Source of the DNA: PGYR01 sp034670025
Lineage (GTDB): Bacteria; Bacteroidota; Ignavibacteria; Kapaibacteriales; UBA2268
Assembly: GCA_034670025.1 (NCBI GenBank)
Contig: JAXMOE010000001.1
Location: 186,001-250,000 of the forward strand
Length of the DNA stretch: 64,000 nt
Direction: 5' to 3'
Shown piece by piece: positions 54,215 to 63,795 of the stretch; within the stretch, counting starts at the first letter, position 1; each line of letters opens with the position of its first letter. Both the position numbers and the translations under genes were made by a program. A model generated the notes under the pieces. The model did not search any database. It was given only the letters and a program-made list of their open reading frames with translations, and had not been told where the DNA came from.

Positions 54215-56440
54215 ATGTCTTTGAACAACCCAATAACAGTTTCGGCCGAAATAGATGGCCAAACGTACACTTTAGAAACAGGTCGTTTCGCAAAATTTGC
54301 TAATGGTAATGTGATGATAAGTTGTGGTGACACAATGGTATTAGTCAATGCTATTGCATCTTCAAGAGAAATGGACGTAGATTTCTTACCTCTAATGGTT
54401 GACTATCGCGAAAAAATGTATTCTTCAGGTAAAATACCTGGTGGATTTTTGAAGCGTGAAAGTCGTCCTTCTACTAAAGAAACTTTAGTTTCTCGTTTGA
54501 TTGACAGACCATTAAGACCACTATTCCCAAAAGATTGGAGATACGACACTCAATTAATAGCTTGGGTAGTATCTGCTGAACCTGAAATTGACCCTGAGAA
54601 CATATCTGCTACTGGAGCTTCTGCAGCTCTTATGGTTTCAGATATTCCATTTAATGGTCCAGTATCGGAAGTTAGAGTAGCAAAAATAGATGGTAAACTG
54701 TCGATTAACCCTACTCCTGAGCAATTAGAAGTAGCTGATATTGATTACACTATTGCTGGTACTGACGAATCTATAATGATGGTAGAAGGTGAGAGTAATG
54801 AGATTAGTGAAGAAGAATTCTTAGAAGTTCTTGACTATGCTCACGAAAGAATTAAAGAGTTCAACAATCTTCAAAAAGAATTACAGAAGTTAGTTAACAA
54901 AGAAAAAATTGAAGTAGTTGAGAAGGAAATTCCTTCTGAAATATTCGACACTGTTAAAGAAGCTGTTTCTGAAAAAGTTAATGAGTACGTAAACACTGTG
55001 ACTACTAAGTCAGAAAGAAGTGCTACGAGAAATAAACTTAGTGATGAAGCAGTAGAAGCTGTGGAAGCAAAATTTGCTGACAACGATGAATACGGTGATA
55101 AATTAGTTAAGTATGCTAATAGTTCATTCTCAAAATTAGAGAAAGAACTAATGAGAGAAATGATTATCAAAGATGGTAAGCGTTTGGACGGCAGATCTTT
55201 GACGGATGTAAGACCAATAGAAACTGAAATTGGTGTGTTACCAAGAGCTCACGGTTCTGCTCTTTTCACAAGAGGCGAGACTCAGAGTTTGACTTCAGTT
55301 ACTTTGGGTACTGAACGTGATGAGCAAATGATTGATGGTTTGTTACCAAAACATTTCACTAACTTCTATTTGCACTATAACTTCCCACCATTTAGCGTTG
55401 GGGAAACTGGTAGATATACTGGTTCTGGTAGAAGAGAAATTGGTCACGGTAACTTAGCAGAAAGAGCGATTAAGAAATTGATGCCAAGCAGCGAAGAGTT
55501 TCCTTACACAATAAGAATTGTTTCTGAGATATTAGAATCAAATGGTTCTTCATCTATGGCAACAGTTTGTGCTGGCTCTATGGCACTAATGCACGCTGCT
55601 GTTCCTTTGAAAAAGCCAGTTGCAGGTATTGCAATGGGTTTAATCAAAGAAGGTGATGATGTTGCTATATTGACTGACATTCTTGGTGACGAGGATTTCT
55701 TAGGCGATATGGACTTCAAGGTTGCTGGCTCTAAAGATGGTATCACTGCTTGTCAGATGGATATTAAGATTGCTGGTCTTTCAGTAGATATTATGAAAAA
55801 AGCACTTAGCCAAGCTAAGGATGCAAGATTACATATTCTTGATGAGATGGATAAAACTATTACTGATAAGAATGAAGAACTTTCAGTTTATGCTCCAAGA
55901 TTCACTACTTTACAAGTAGAGAAAGATGAGATTGGTGCTGTTATCGGTTCTGGTGGAGAAACTATCAGAGAAATTAGTAAAGAAAGTGAAGCAGAAATCA
56001 ACATCAATGATGATGGTATTGTCACTATTTCTACTAATAACGATGAGAACGCTAAGAAAGCACTGGATATGATTAAGAAGATACTTGAGAAACCAGAAGA
56101 AGGTAAAGTTTATACTGGTATCGTAGATTCAGTAAGAGAAGGCCTGGGTGCTATCGTTGAATTTATGCCTAAGAAGAAAGGTCTTGTTCATATTTCTGAA
56201 ATACAGTGGGAAAGAACTGAAAAAGTTGAAGACCACTTAGAAGAAGGGCAAGAAATCGAGGTTAAATTACTTGAAGCTACTAGAGATGGCAAATTCAAAT
56301 TGAGTATGAGAGCTCTTCTTGAAAAGCCAGAGGGCTTTGTTGAAAGACCAAGAAGAACTGGCGGCGGTGGACGTGGCGGAGATCGTAGAAGAGACAGCCG
56401 CGACAACAGGGATAGAGGAAACAGGAACAATAGAGACTAA
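54215..56440 (+). CDS. pnp: Polyribonucleotide nucleotidyltransferase (PNPase)
   Basis: PNPase degrades RNA phosphorolytically from the 3' end. The 741-residue protein has two RNase PH domains (VDFLPLMVDYREKMYSSGKIPGGFLKRE in pieces; LFTRGETQSLTSVTLG; GSGRREIGHGNLAERA; SSSMATVCAGSMALMHA), a KH domain (EIGAVIGSGGETIREISKE) and an S1 domain (YTGIVDSVREGLGAIVEF). The last 30 residues are an Arg/Gly-rich tail that may bind RNA. An unusual long hairpin lies just upstream, as expected for an autoregulated pnp. Confidence 0.97.
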   Translation: MSLNNPITVSAEIDGQTYTLETGRFAKFANGNVMISCGDTMVLVNAIASSREMDVDFLPLMVDYREKMYSSGKIPGGFLKRESRPSTKETLVSRLIDRPLRPLFPKDWRYDTQLIAWVVSAEPEIDPENISATGASAALMVSDIPFNGPVSEVRVAKIDGKLSINPTPEQLEVADIDYTIAGTDESIMMVEGESNEISEEEFLEVLDYAHERIKEFNNLQKELQKLVNKEKIEVVEKEIPSEIFDTVKEAVSEKVNEYVNTVTTKSERSATRNKLSDEAVEAVEAKFADNDEYGDKLVKYANSSFSKLEKELMREMIIKDGKRLDGRSLTDVRPIETEIGVLPRAHGSALFTRGETQSLTSVTLGTERDEQMIDGLLPKHFTNFYLHYNFPPFSVGETGRYTGSGRREIGHGNLAERAIKKLMPSSEEFPYTIRIVSEILESNGSSSMATVCAGSMALMHAAVPLKKPVAGIAMGLIKEGDDVAILTDILGDEDFLGDMDFKVAGSKDGITACQMDIKIAGLSVDIMKKALSQAKDARLHILDEMDKTITDKNEELSVYAPRFTTLQVEKDEIGAVIGSGGETIREISKESEAEININDDGIVTISTNNDENAKKALDMIKKILEKPEEGKVYTGIVDSVREGLGAIVEFMPKKKGLVHISEIQWERTEKVEDHLEEGQEIEVKLLEATRDGKFKLSMRALLEKPEGFVERPRRTGGGGRGGDRRRDSRDNRDRGNRNNRD

Positions 56441-56467
56441 TTAGTAACTATTTGTTTATATTTTTAC

Positions 56468-56502
56468 AGGGATACTTAATTTATTTAAGTATCCCTTTTT
56501 TT
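56468..56502. terminator. Terminator of pnp overlapping the end of the convergent gene
   Basis: AGGGATACTTAA (56468-56479) pairs with TTAAGTATCCCT (56485-56496) around a five-base loop, followed by T. Its right arm doubles as the last codons of the minus-strand gene ending at 56481. Confidence 0.88.
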
Positions 56503-57257
56503 ATTAATCTCACACTATCTCCAATACTTAATTTCATTCTATTATTTGTGTTATCATTCTTCATCCCTATTTCAATTGTGTTAAAACTACCTGGGTAAGC
56601 AAATACAGTATTTTCGTTAGCTTCAGAGTAACTATCTGATGTATTCACTACTGTTCGATTACTAACTTCTAAGCTTTTGAGATTACCCAAATGACTATTC
56701 TCTATGTTAGTCACTATATTACCAAAGCTATCAATGTGAACTATTAGTCCCAGCACTTCACCTGACTTTTCAATTGCTTTGATACTAAGATATTTTAGAT
56801 CCTTTTGTAATATTTCTTCTTCAATGACATTAGTATTATCTTTTGATAATTCCGCAGCAGAATATGTTATTAAATCCTCTGAATATTCTTTCCCTATATC
56901 TAAAATAGCAGATTTTAATTTATAAATCTGAGTGCTTCCACTGATGATTGGGGAGAGCAGACCATTGTCAGGAGCGATAAAATATTGATTGTTATTTTTA
57001 GCAATTATAATATTCTTTTCTGTATTAATTTCAGGATCAACTAAACAGCAGAAAACCGAGTCATCTGCAAATTTTATGTAAGATTTGGAAAGTAAAAAAG
57101 CTGCGTTAACTATGTTTTGTTTCTCAACATTATGGTATAAATCTATATAATTTTTACTTTTTGTAATCTTATGAATCAATCCTTTGACTAGCCCAATGTA
57201 TATGCTTTCATTTCCGTAATCTGAAAGTAGAACTATTTGTCTCATATTTCGTATCAT
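56481..57257 (-). CDS. SAM hydrolase (SAM hydroxide adenosyltransferase, DUF62) family protein, altered catalytic triad
   Basis: The 258-residue protein follows the DUF62 plan: IVLLSDYGNESIYIGLVKGLI at the start, FCCLVDPEINTEKN, YFIAPDNGLLSPII, and IVHIDSFGNIVTNI in the C-terminal domain. Active members hydrolyse S-adenosylmethionine to adenosine and methionine through an Asp-Arg-His set. By eye, the Asp is kept (Asp74), the Arg position is Lys81 and the His position is Ser126, so activity may be lost or changed. The start could also be the ATG at 57245. The gene ends inside the pnp terminator and is divergent from elbB by 44 bases. Confidence 0.72.
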   Translation of the reverse strand: MIRNMRQIVLLSDYGNESIYIGLVKGLIHKITKSKNYIDLYHNVEKQNIVNAAFLLSKSYIKFADDSVFCCLVDPEINTEKNIIIAKNNNQYFIAPDNGLLSPIISGSTQIYKLKSAILDIGKEYSEDLITYSAAELSKDNTNVIEEEILQKDLKYLSIKAIEKSGEVLGLIVHIDSFGNIVTNIENSHLGNLKSLEVSNRTVVNTSDSYSEANENTVFAYPGSFNTIEIGMKNDNTNNRMKLSIGDSVRLIKKGILK

Positions 57258-57301
57258 TAATTAGTACTTGTTGATTTATAATATAAAGAAAAGGTTTCAA
57301 A

Positions 57302-57985
57302 ATGAAAATCGGTGTTTTACTTTCGGGTTCTGGTGTATATGATGGTTCAGAAATACAAGAGGCAGTTTTTACATTATTAGCAATAGAGCAAAATGGGGCA
57401 GAGGCAGTGTGTTTTGCACCAGATAAGGAACAAGCACATGTAATAAACCACATTACTGGTGAAGAAATGGAAGGGCAATCCCGAAATGTTTTAGAAGAGT
57501 CAGCAAGAATAGCAAGAGGAAATGTCAAGTCTATTAATAAAACATCGATTGATGATTTTGATGCGTTAGTAATTCCAGGTGGATTCGGAGCCGCAAAAAA
57601 CTTAAATGAGTGGGCTTTCAAAGGGCCTGACGGTGACATTGACAACGCTGTAAAAATGATAATAACTGATATGGTTAGGGCAAAAAAACCAGTTGCAGCA
57701 CTTTGTATGGGGCCCACTGTTGTTGCCAAAGCTCTGCAAGGTTCAGGAATTGGGACTAAACTTACAGTTGGTACAGACAAGGAAAATTCACCTTATGAAA
57801 TTAAAGAAATAAGTGATGGTATGGAGTCATTGGGAGCAATGGCGGTTATGAAATCAGTTCGTGAAATTTGTGTTGATGAAGAGAATAAAATTGTTACTTC
57901 TCCTTGCTATATGATGGAAGCAAGCATAGAGGAAGTAAGGAAAAATGTTAAAGATACGGTTGATAAATTAATATCAATGGTTTAG
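57302..57985 (+). CDS. elbB: ElbB-type isoprenoid-associated glyoxalase (DJ-1 superfamily)
   Basis: The 227-residue protein matches ElbB (enhancing lycopene biosynthesis protein 2): GVLLSGSGVYDGSEIQEAVF, CFAPDKEQAHVINHITGEE, RNVLEESARIARG, ALVIPGGFGAAKNLNEWAF, AALCMGPTVVAKALQG with the reactive Cys, and KIVTSPCYMMEASI. E. coli ElbB has glyoxalase activity. It ends three bases before the convergent penicillin acylase gene. A metabolic link with dxs at 9857 is possible but only by pathway name. Confidence 0.92.
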   Translation: MKIGVLLSGSGVYDGSEIQEAVFTLLAIEQNGAEAVCFAPDKEQAHVINHITGEEMEGQSRNVLEESARIARGNVKSINKTSIDDFDALVIPGGFGAAKNLNEWAFKGPDGDIDNAVKMIITDMVRAKKPVAALCMGPTVVAKALQGSGIGTKLTVGTDKENSPYEIKEISDGMESLGAMAVMKSVREICVDEENKIVTSPCYMMEASIEEVRKNVKDTVDKLISMV

Positions 57986-57988
57986 TAA

Positions 57989-60382
57989 TTAATTAGGTAC
58001 TATTTGTGTTTTAAGCTCAAAATCAATATTTGGTTTTGGGCTTATACTCAATTTTAAATAACCACCATTGAGCCAAAGTTGTACCTGATCACCATAATTA
58101 GGACTCATTGGGTCTCCTGAGTTCCCACCCGGGAAAATCATAAATACCAAACTATCGGACATATCAGTGATGAACCTCATAGAAGCAGAAATCAAAACAT
58201 CGTTTGGTTTGTTGTAATTCATACCTGTGTTAAATAAAGTAGTATTATCTCCACCTAATCCTAATGGTTTTAAGCTGACGGCTGGTGACATAAATTCATT
58301 ATCGCTGAAGTAATGCTTCAACTTTAGCTGATGAACTTTACCGTAAGGCAGATTGCTAATTCCATCTATTCCATATTTATCTATTAGTTTGGAAATTGCT
58401 TTTCTGAATGCACGAACTATAATTATTTCTTTGTTCTCTATCTTTTCCGTTTCTACATTATTGAATAATGGGTGATTTTTCATTTCCAATATTTCTAACA
58501 TTAGTCTATCGGGGAAGTTTGATAGAAAAACATAATTATTGAATATTTCAGTACCTAATTCATCTTCTATTGTTTCTGCAACTAATTCACGTTTGAAATA
58601 ATTATATATCAATGGTGCATTTATATCTTTAGATAAAATGTTGTTCCATCGTGTTAGTTTATCTAATGCTTTGACCTCGTTACCATTCAATTTAGATTTT
58701 ATTTTGTCTAATACTGGGAGTGTTAGTTTTTTGAATTTAAATGAATAAGGGGAAAGGTTATCTAATTGCATAAATTCAGAGTCTCGGATAGTACTATTAT
58801 CATTATTGCTTAGCATTTGTTTTATCCTCATAGCTCTTGAGTTTGGTTCCCAATTATTACTAATAAACTGATTGTACGAAAAGTAATTATTGTTAGCCGA
58901 AAATACAAAGCCATCTTTTTGATTCACAACTTTCTCGCCCAATCCAATCAAGCTTTTTGTTCCTTCCCATCTGTATTCTTTTTCCCAATGCGGGTTAAAC
59001 ACATTAGGATTTGTTTTATTCCGAATTGGAATATTCCCAGTTGGTAATCGTGCTATAGTGCCGCCCTTGTCAGCGTAGTGAAATGTTAGAGCAGGTGCGT
59101 TCCATTGCTTCAGAGCGTCTTTAAATTCATTATAATTTGTAGCTTTATTTACATTATACAAAGAAAGAATTTCATCAGATACAAGCTTGCTGGTCCAATC
59201 AAAGCAAATATCGTATTTATCAAAGAATGAATCATTAGTCGAATCATTGTTCCATATATGATTGTTAGATAAGACAGAGGACATCTCCGTTGCTCTTCTG
59301 TAGTACTGATGAGCTTCTTTATCTTTAATCTTAATTGTATCTCTGATGAATGTAAACTCTGTTTCTTCGCCGTCAGTTTTTACATAGTAATCATCATTTT
59401 TACCTTTTTTTACTAAGTACAAATCACAAACATCTGCCATTACATTAGTAATACCCCAAGTAATATCATCATTTCTGCCAACAATGCATAGGGGAATGCC
59501 AGGAATACTATATCCAACTACGTTAATCTCATCGGATGTTATGTGCATCTGATACCATCGGGGGGGTATGCTAATTGGTAAGTGAGGGTCGTTAGCTAAT
59601 ATAGAATTTATACTATCGTTTTTTTTATAGTTTATTGCCCATGAGTTACTGCCAGTAGTTCCAAATCCAAAATCATTAATCATGCTTGCTACAAAGCTTG
59701 TGTCAAATTCAGGTAATTCTGCATCGGATATATTAATATTACTATTAGAGCCAGGTATAAAATAATTAGCTCTATTTTTTCCTAATTTCTGTGCTATTTG
59801 AGATAAAGCAAAGTCTGACCAAAAGCTAAAGCTCATTTCAAATGCGACTAATTTTGAAATTAATAGGCTATGATAAGGAGTCCAAGTTTCTGGGTAATAG
59901 TCAAGTGCTCCAAATTCAAATTGGAGTGCAGATTTGTTTTCTTTTACAAATGTATTAATTCCATCTGAATATCTCTGTAAGATACTGATAGACTTTTCTG
60001 AAAGTGAATCTAATGATACCCTTGCATGCTTTTGCATATCAATAGACCTAAAGAATAAGTCTTGTTTGAAAGTTCTTTGCCCAAAAATCTCAGAAAGACG
60101 ACCTTCGGCTGCACGTCTCATTACATCCATTTGCCAAAGTCTATCTTTGGCATGGTAATAACCAATAGCAAAATATAAGTCATCTTCGCTGTTGGTTACT
60201 ATGTGTGGAATACCATTAAAATTTTCATATACATTAATTTCATTTTTAATTGAATTAGTAGATACTTGATGAAAATCATCGAATATACTTACTTTAGTAA
60301 TCCAAAAAGAGAATATAATAATGGAAAATGATAATATTACAAAAGCAATAATTGTAGCTGGTATTTTTCTGAGATATGGCAA
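57989..60382 (-). CDS. Penicillin acylase family protein (Ntn hydrolase)
   Basis: 797 residues. An N-terminal membrane anchor (about 10-32) is followed by the alpha-chain region with YENFNGIPHIVTNSEDDLYFAIGYYHAKDRLWQMDV. The autocatalytic site then gives Ser245 in TTGSNSWAIN as the beta-chain N-terminal nucleophile, followed by LANDPHLPISIPPRWYQM, GIPLCIVGRNDDITWGITN and a C-terminal MIFPGGNSGDPMSPNYGDQ. The family cleaves amide bonds of beta-lactams, acyl-homoserine lactones or other N-acyl compounds; the natural substrate here is not known. The start directly follows the epimerase stop, so both are one operon. Confidence 0.9.
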   Translation of the reverse strand: MPYLRKIPATIIAFVILSFSIIIFSFWITKVSIFDDFHQVSTNSIKNEINVYENFNGIPHIVTNSEDDLYFAIGYYHAKDRLWQMDVMRRAAEGRLSEIFGQRTFKQDLFFRSIDMQKHARVSLDSLSEKSISILQRYSDGINTFVKENKSALQFEFGALDYYPETWTPYHSLLISKLVAFEMSFSFWSDFALSQIAQKLGKNRANYFIPGSNSNINISDAELPEFDTSFVASMINDFGFGTTGSNSWAINYKKNDSINSILANDPHLPISIPPRWYQMHITSDEINVVGYSIPGIPLCIVGRNDDITWGITNVMADVCDLYLVKKGKNDDYYVKTDGEETEFTFIRDTIKIKDKEAHQYYRRATEMSSVLSNNHIWNNDSTNDSFFDKYDICFDWTSKLVSDEILSLYNVNKATNYNEFKDALKQWNAPALTFHYADKGGTIARLPTGNIPIRNKTNPNVFNPHWEKEYRWEGTKSLIGLGEKVVNQKDGFVFSANNNYFSYNQFISNNWEPNSRAMRIKQMLSNNDNSTIRDSEFMQLDNLSPYSFKFKKLTLPVLDKIKSKLNGNEVKALDKLTRWNNILSKDINAPLIYNYFKRELVAETIEDELGTEIFNNYVFLSNFPDRLMLEILEMKNHPLFNNVETEKIENKEIIIVRAFRKAISKLIDKYGIDGISNLPYGKVHQLKLKHYFSDNEFMSPAVSLKPLGLGGDNTTLFNTGMNYNKPNDVLISASMRFITDMSDSLVFMIFPGGNSGDPMSPNYGDQVQLWLNGGYLKLSISPKPNIDFELKTQIVPN

Positions 60383-61369
60383 TTAGAACCATCCATTAGA
60401 TTTATACCAATCGTAAGTCTCTTTGAATCCTGCTTCTAAACTATGCTTTTGTTCGTAGCCAAAATCTTTCTTTGCTTTTTCAACTGAACAAGTCCAATAT
60501 TTTTGGATAAAATCTATGCTTTTCTCCGAATCAAATACAGGAGGATTTCCAGTAATTCTACCAATTAAGCCATTTACATTACCCATAATCTTAACAATTG
60601 AGTGAGGGATTCTTAATTTTAAAATTTTATCTTTACCTGCTGATTTAGCCATTGCATTGATAATTGTAGTCCAATCATAGTAATTCTCTGAGCCAATGAA
60701 ATAAGTTTCATTTACTGTATTGTCAGAAAATGCGGCATCAACAATTCCTCTACACAAATCCATTGAACTTATAATACTAACATACTTATCGTCAAATCCG
60801 ATTAGGGTGCCTATTCCTTTTTCAGCAGCTTTGAACATTGGCATAGTTGCAGAATCACGTGGCCCATAGACTGCTGGTGGTCTAACAATTGTATAAGGAA
60901 TTATTCCATTTTCAGCAATAATATAGTCTTCTGCCATTTTTTTACTTTTTCCATAAGAAGTAAGAGGGTTCATCTCACACAATTCGTCTGAGACTTCTTC
61001 CAAAGATTTAGAAGGACCAACAGCAGTTTGACTAGATACATGTAGAAATCTTTTAAGTTTAGGCGCATGTTTTTTGGCTGCCTCATATAAGTTTTTTGTA
61101 CCAGACAGATTTGCTCTTACAAAGTCTTCCATTGATTTCGCGGCAGTAAGGCCAGCTGAATGAATAATTACATCAACACCTTCAACTATTTTCTCTAATG
61201 TTTGTATATCTGATAGCGAAGCCTCGACTAATTCAAAGCCCTTGTTTTCTACCCATCGTAAGTTGCTCGTTTTTCGTACTATACACACAACTTCGTGTCC
61301 GCGTTCTTTTAGTATATCTGCTATATGACTACCTAAAAATCCAGTTGCACCTGTTACTAATACCCTCAT
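60383..61369 (-). CDS. NAD(P)-dependent epimerase/dehydratase (extended SDR)
   Basis: The product begins MRVLVTGATGFLGSHIADIL with the NAD-binding GxxGxxG. It continues DVIIHSAGLTAAKSMEDF and RFLHVSSQTAVGPSK, with the catalytic YGKSK preceded by TSYG, and then IVRPPAVYGPRD. The 328-residue form starting at 61369 is chosen because GAGG lies four bases upstream; the frame is open ten codons further to 61399. Sequence type suggests a nucleotide-sugar or sterol-like SDR; substrate unknown. It is co-transcribed with the acylase and is the last chromosomal gene before the integrated element. Confidence 0.88.
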   Translation of the reverse strand: MRVLVTGATGFLGSHIADILKERGHEVVCIVRKTSNLRWVENKGFELVEASLSDIQTLEKIVEGVDVIIHSAGLTAAKSMEDFVRANLSGTKNLYEAAKKHAPKLKRFLHVSSQTAVGPSKSLEEVSDELCEMNPLTSYGKSKKMAEDYIIAENGIIPYTIVRPPAVYGPRDSATMPMFKAAEKGIGTLIGFDDKYVSIISSMDLCRGIVDAAFSDNTVNETYFIGSENYYDWTTIINAMAKSAGKDKILKLRIPHSIVKIMGNVNGLIGRITGNPPVFDSEKSIDFIQKYWTCSVEKAKKDFGYEQKHSLEAGFKETYDWYKSNGWF

Positions 61370-61534
61370 ATTACCTCTATCCAAATTATTTTTGTACAAA
61401 ATTAGTTGTTTTATTTGAGTTGATTGTAAACATTGGATAAATTGCCAAGAATAAATGTTAAATCCAACATAACAAGTAGGTTACATTCAAATCAAGAAAG
61501 TGTTGTGTAAGAAACGTGCTAAAACATTGTAAAT

Positions 61535-62665
61535 TCAAAAGTTTTTCTTATTAAATTCTATTACTTCTTCAATTTCCTCTGCACTCATTTTATTGATATA
61601 ATGTTTTGATTGAGTTTGTATTGTATGACCAATTAATGAACGTACAACATTATCATTTAGAGTATAATCATTCATCATTTCATTTTCAACTAACTTTCTT
61701 ATTGCATGAAATTTTACTTCTTCTACGTTTTTTATTCCTAACATTTTCCTATAGTTATTAATATGCACTCCCATAATTCTTGACGTTTGGAGATTAAGCA
61801 AATTACTACTCTTAGAAAAACTCTTTTCATTAAACTCTAAGGCTTCTTTTAATAATGGTTCTAATTCAGGTCTAATGGAATAAGGGAACTCTCTCCATGT
61901 ATTATTTTTTCCGTCAATTAATAGTTTTTTAGGTTTGATGTGCCAAGGTTGCATCTTATATACTTCCCCAATCCGCATTCCTGTTATACCAATAACTCTT
62001 AATACAAAATAAAGTTTAGTTGCTGACATTTTACTTTTGGGCTTACTACAATTGTCAATGTATTTACTTAACTCATGAACATATTTATTTAGTTGATTCC
62101 TTGAACAAATTGTGAATTTGAATTTAGCTTTTTTAATTTTAATCCAAGGTTTAACAGGATTTGTTGTAATAATGTCAGATTCAATCCCAAATTTGAATAT
62201 GGATCTCAATCGCTGAATAGAGGTGTTTATAGTTAAGTCCGAATAATTTTCTATCTCCTTCATTTCAAGAGCTCTTCTATTGACAAATTTCGTGATTTCA
62301 ACCATGTTGTCTAAATAAAAGTCATTATTATCGACAATCCTTTTGATAGAATTAAGAAAAGTTTCTTTAGTATTATCTTGTATGTGCTGAAACTTTAACT
62401 CTTTATATAGCAGAAACAGCTCAGAAAACTTATCAACTCTATTAGTATTAAATCCATTCTCACGATTGTAATATTCGCGAACTCTTTTATCTAAGACTTG
62501 TATAGCAAAATCTTTGTTAGTTTTCTTCCAAGGTAAGTTCTTTATTGATTTCCTGTCACCAAATACATAGGTGTGGACATATCCATCCCTCTCAAAACAA
62601 TAGACACCTTTTCTGTGATCAGGGTGATCCCATCGTCTTCCTTTCTTTTTTCTAGTCTTTCCCAT
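61535..62665 (-). CDS. Tyrosine recombinase (phage-type integrase)
   Basis: 376 residues. The N-terminus is basic (KTRKKKGRRWDHPDHRKG), followed by a core-binding helical region (about 90-200). The catalytic domain has Arg in GITGMRIGEVYKM, the His-x-x-Arg of KFHAIRKLVENEM, the His of VRSLIGHTIQTQSKHY and the following Tyr as nucleophile. It integrates or excises the element by site-specific recombination. The start overlaps the end of the upstream small gene by 14 bases, so it may be expressed together with the repressor. Confidence 0.9.
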   Translation of the reverse strand: MGKTRKKKGRRWDHPDHRKGVYCFERDGYVHTYVFGDRKSIKNLPWKKTNKDFAIQVLDKRVREYYNRENGFNTNRVDKFSELFLLYKELKFQHIQDNTKETFLNSIKRIVDNNDFYLDNMVEITKFVNRRALEMKEIENYSDLTINTSIQRLRSIFKFGIESDIITTNPVKPWIKIKKAKFKFTICSRNQLNKYVHELSKYIDNCSKPKSKMSATKLYFVLRVIGITGMRIGEVYKMQPWHIKPKKLLIDGKNNTWREFPYSIRPELEPLLKEALEFNEKSFSKSSNLLNLQTSRIMGVHINNYRKMLGIKNVEEVKFHAIRKLVENEMMNDYTLNDNVVRSLIGHTIQTQSKHYINKMSAEEIEEVIEFNKKNF

Positions 62666-63062
62666 GGTTAGTTCTTTCTTTCAATTTTTCAGCAAATAAT
62701 ATTATAAATTCGTGTGACTCTTTCTCTTTTATTCGGGAGTTATCGGCTGTAAAAAAAGATAGTAATGTATTCAGTGTATCAGGGAACCAGTTGAAATCAT
62801 TCAATAATTCTGGCATAGCAAAATGCCTCTCGATATATGAGAGAGTTGGGAATATAATAGAGCTATCTATCTTGCATTCCTCTAGAGTATATAGTTCAAG
62901 TTGACAGAATTTATAGAATTTGTCAGCGTGTTCAAAAAGTGATGAGTACTCTATCAACACCTGATCAACATCCTTATCAGTGTTTGACAGTACAATTCTT
63001 TCAGCAATTCTTAAACATCGAACTCTGAGTCTAATATTAATTTTGTTTTCTGACTGGAGCAA
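62652..63062 (-). CDS. Hypothetical protein in the integration module
   Basis: A 136-residue soluble protein without recognised motif, mostly helical by appearance, beginning after a TTG at 63062 (LQSENKINIRLRVRCLRIAERIV). No ATG is available in its first 80 residues. It overlaps the repressor by 26 bases upstream and the recombinase by 14 bases downstream, so all three are probably translated from one mRNA. It could be a recombination directionality or regulatory factor, but nothing in the sequence proves it. Confidence 0.6.
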   Translation of the reverse strand: MLQSENKINIRLRVRCLRIAERIVLSNTDKDVDQVLIEYSSLFEHADKFYKFCQLELYTLEECKIDSSIIFPTLSYIERHFAMPELLNDFNWFPDTLNTLLSFFTADNSRIKEKESHEFIILFAEKLKERTNHGKD

Positions 63063-63783
63063 AATCTTTAATCACTTTTTTAACAATACCAAATATCTTA
63101 AAATCTTCTAAGTCACCAAGCTCTATATCTTCAGCATTCTTCGAATCTGACTTTAATAGGATGCTTCCATCCTTTTGATGACACAAGTGTTTCACAATTG
63201 GCATTCCATTTAAGGACCCCACAATTGTACAATCATAACTTGGTTTGCTGTTATAGACTTCAAATATAATTATATCACCCGAAGTCAGACCAGCATCTTC
63301 CATTGAGTCACCATTTACATAGATTGCATCGTGTGAATCTTCATCTATATTCATACCTAAAGCTAACGGCATATATGTAGTTGGCAAATCATTCAAATCA
63401 GTTAACGTCCCAGTCGCTGCACTTGCACTCATAATATGCAACTTAATATTTGCGAGCATCCCTTGAAATTGTTTTGGAACTCTATACAACTCATCTTTCT
63501 TATCTGCAATGTAATCCTCATTTTTCTCTTTAGTCTTAATAGAACTTTTGCTAAGAGCCTCTTTATTAAATGGCTCACCTATTCCGTGTAAGTACCATTC
63601 AATATTAATGCCAGTTTCAGCCAATCTCCTTAATGCCGATTTGTTCTGATAAACTCTATCAGTATTAATGTATGTGTTTATAGTACCAGGTGAGACGCCT
63701 AGTATCTTTGCAAAAACAGTAGGGCTATGATAATGTTCATCAATGAAATCTCTTAGCCTTGATTGTGGTGTATCGCTCATCAT
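63037..63783 (-). CDS. XRE-family repressor with S24 (LexA-like) peptidase domain
   Basis: 248 residues: an N-terminal helix-turn-helix (about 10-60, SPTVFAKILGVSPGTINTYI) and a C-terminal S24 peptidase domain with the Ser of YVNGDSMEDAGLTSGDIIIF and the Lys of MPIVKHLCHQ as catalytic dyad. Such CI-type repressors cut themselves upon RecA activation and release the lytic or transfer genes. The expected Ala-Gly-like cleavage site in the linker is unclear; SASAATGT near residue 120 is the closest. It represses probably from the TAAGAA repeats upstream. Confidence 0.88.
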   Translation of the reverse strand: MMSDTPQSRLRDFIDEHYHSPTVFAKILGVSPGTINTYINTDRVYQNKSALRRLAETGINIEWYLHGIGEPFNKEALSKSSIKTKEKNEDYIADKKDELYRVPKQFQGMLANIKLHIMSASAATGTLTDLNDLPTTYMPLALGMNIDEDSHDAIYVNGDSMEDAGLTSGDIIIFEVYNSKPSYDCTIVGSLNGMPIVKHLCHQKDGSILLKSDSKNAEDIELGDLEDFKIFGIVKKVIKDFAPVRKQN

Positions 63784-63795
63784 TTACTCAATTAT

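Noticed and set aside
59560..59566. Run of seven G inside the penicillin acylase gene as a possible phase-variation tract
   Set aside because: It encodes a conserved Pro-Pro pair near the active site of an enzyme rather than a surface antigen, and seven bases is short; less convincing than the eight-G run at 43731.
61428..61532. AAACATTG repeated near 61430 and 61522 as an attachment-site repeat
   Set aside because: Eight bases of AT-rich sequence on the same side of the integrase is not evidence for an att core; the second end of the element is not in the window.
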